This document shows positions 63,526 through 64,000 of a stretch of 64,000 nt of DNA, in pieces. Where the stretch lies: the NCBI GenBank assembly GCA_028279425.1, contig JANQNV010000295.1:1-64000 (forward strand), read 5' to 3'. This stretch comes from Longimicrobiales bacterium (GTDB taxonomy: Bacteria; Gemmatimonadota; Gemmatimonadetes; Longimicrobiales; Gaopeijiaceae). Numbering within the stretch: position 1 is the first letter of the stretch; each line of letters starts with the position of its first letter. Made by a program: the position numbers and the translations under genes. The notes under the pieces are model-generated. The model saw nothing but the letters and a program-made list of their open reading frames with translations. It was not told where the DNA came from and did not search any database.

Positions 63526-63921
63526 GTGAACAAGACGAGAAAGCTCGCCGCCGTCCCGACGGCCGTCGCTGCAACGTGCCTGTTGGGCTGCGCCGACCAA
63601 CTGCTTCTAGCAACACCCGAGCAGCTGAACCTCATCGGACCCCGCGAGGACGTACGGATCGTGGAGGTTCTCCCCGACACGTCGTTTTCGGTGCTGCGAT
63701 TCGGCGTCGACGCGCCCCAATGCGTCGTGAACTTCGACACGCTGGAGAGGAGCCAGCGGATGCAGGTATCCGACGACCGCATCTTCCAGCTTCGCTCCGA
63801 CGGTCGACTGCAGGCCGTTCGGAGGACGGCCTTCCGGGAGGGCCGGGCCGTGCGGATCTGGTTCGGCGCGGACGGGTGCGGCACCCTCCTCGCGGCTGCC
63901 TTGCTGGACGGGCGGCCATGA
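63526..63921 (+). CDS. Small lipoprotein, IVEVLPDTSFSVLR family, member 2
   Basis: 131 residues from GTG 63526. Lipobox AATCLLGCAD. Shares DVRIVEVLPDTSFSVLR, QVSDDRIFQL, VRIW and DGCGTLLAAALL with the protein at 48356-48721. Two further Cys residues in the same places. A good -10 (TATACT near 63472) lies upstream. The stop overlaps the next gene (ATGA). Confidence 0.65.
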   Translation: MNKTRKLAAVPTAVAATCLLGCADQLLLATPEQLNLIGPREDVRIVEVLPDTSFSVLRFGVDAPQCVVNFDTLERSQRMQVSDDRIFQLRSDGRLQAVRRTAFREGRAVRIWFGADGCGTLLAAALLDGRP

Positions 63922-64000
63922 CCGGCCGGCTCGCGGAGACGTTGAACAGCTTCGTGCGTCCCGCGGTCGCGCTTGCTGCGGCGTGCCTGATGGGCTGCGG
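63918..64000 (+). CDS. Lipoprotein, N-terminal part only
   Basis: Starts at ATG 63918, overlapping the previous stop, and runs off the window. The visible 27 residues are a signal peptide with lipobox (ALAAACLMGCG). It is probably a co-translated lipoprotein, perhaps a third member of the same family, but the mature part is outside the window. Confidence 0.6.
   Translation, partial: MTGRLAETLNSFVRPAVALAAACLMGC

Noticed and set aside
48182-64000. Integrated element or prophage starting at tRNA-Pro
   Set aside because: No integrase, phage structural gene or repeated tRNA 3' end was found; the region is only accessory-looking.

Overview
The window is GC-rich bacterial chromosome from a diderm (LPS-making) organism. 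It holds about 62 protein genes or gene remnants, two tRNA genes, one IS remnant and several kinds of intergenic repeat. The mix points to Gemmatimonadota or a close relative: orphan ADOP-type ABC permeases paired with PadR regulators, many exported BNR/TolB/6-bladed propeller proteins and small lipoproteins, class II DAHP synthase, RCC1 lipoproteins and NTGA gene overlaps. This placement is an inference from gene style; no rRNA or marker gene is present to prove it.

Region 1 (1-9.2 kb): end of a D-threonine aldolase/D-serine deaminase-like gene, heptose-7-phosphate kinase (rfaE1), RidA, a large BNR-propeller protein, class II DAHP synthase with a small membrane protein, and an M14 carboxypeptidase. 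Two long hairpin elements and a tandem array lie between these genes. Region 2 (9.3-23.8 kb): mostly exported proteins, namely a TPR protein, a Big_2 lipoprotein carrying a TonB-plug-like segment, a PQQ-type dehydrogenase, an SdiA-regulated-type protein, a Tat-exported class V aminotransferase, a TolB-like lipoprotein, an amidohydrolase and several unknowns. Region 3 (23.8-31.1 kb): an ADOP permease with PadR, a di-heme cytochrome c peroxidase, a propeller lipoprotein, a decayed VapC-type toxin, and a one-base-overlapping folE-BLUF photoreceptor pair. Region 4 (31.3-35.3 kb): a duplicated hairpin element, a two-domain aldehyde dehydrogenase with deoC, and a selenocysteine tRNA gene.

Region 5 (35.4-45.2 kb) is the envelope and housekeeping block: DUF5683-like protein, lpxH, a lipoprotein, lptE, a cation/proton antiporter, rfaE2, rph, rdgB, a DUF971 protein, an RCC1 lipoprotein and a TIR-like (MTH538/DUF1863) protein. 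The last seven are chained by 4-base NTGA overlaps. rfaE1 (0.3 kb) and rfaE2 (41.2 kb) supply the two halves of ADP-heptose synthesis; lpxH and lptE add lipid A synthesis and LPS transport.

Region 6 (45.2-64 kb) looks accessory: an AlkD-like HEAT protein, tRNA-Pro, small lipoproteins, four propeller lipoproteins, two PadR-ADOP operons (one ending in a serine hydrolase), an IS481 fragment, gene fragments, and a repeated 26-base motif flanking a single-gene unit. The strongest leads for something undescribed are the hairpin family with a fixed core and differing but self-complementary arms, the TonB plug inside a Big_2 lipoprotein, the folE-BLUF coupling, the RCC1-TIR pair, and a two-member lipoprotein family beside the ADOP loci.
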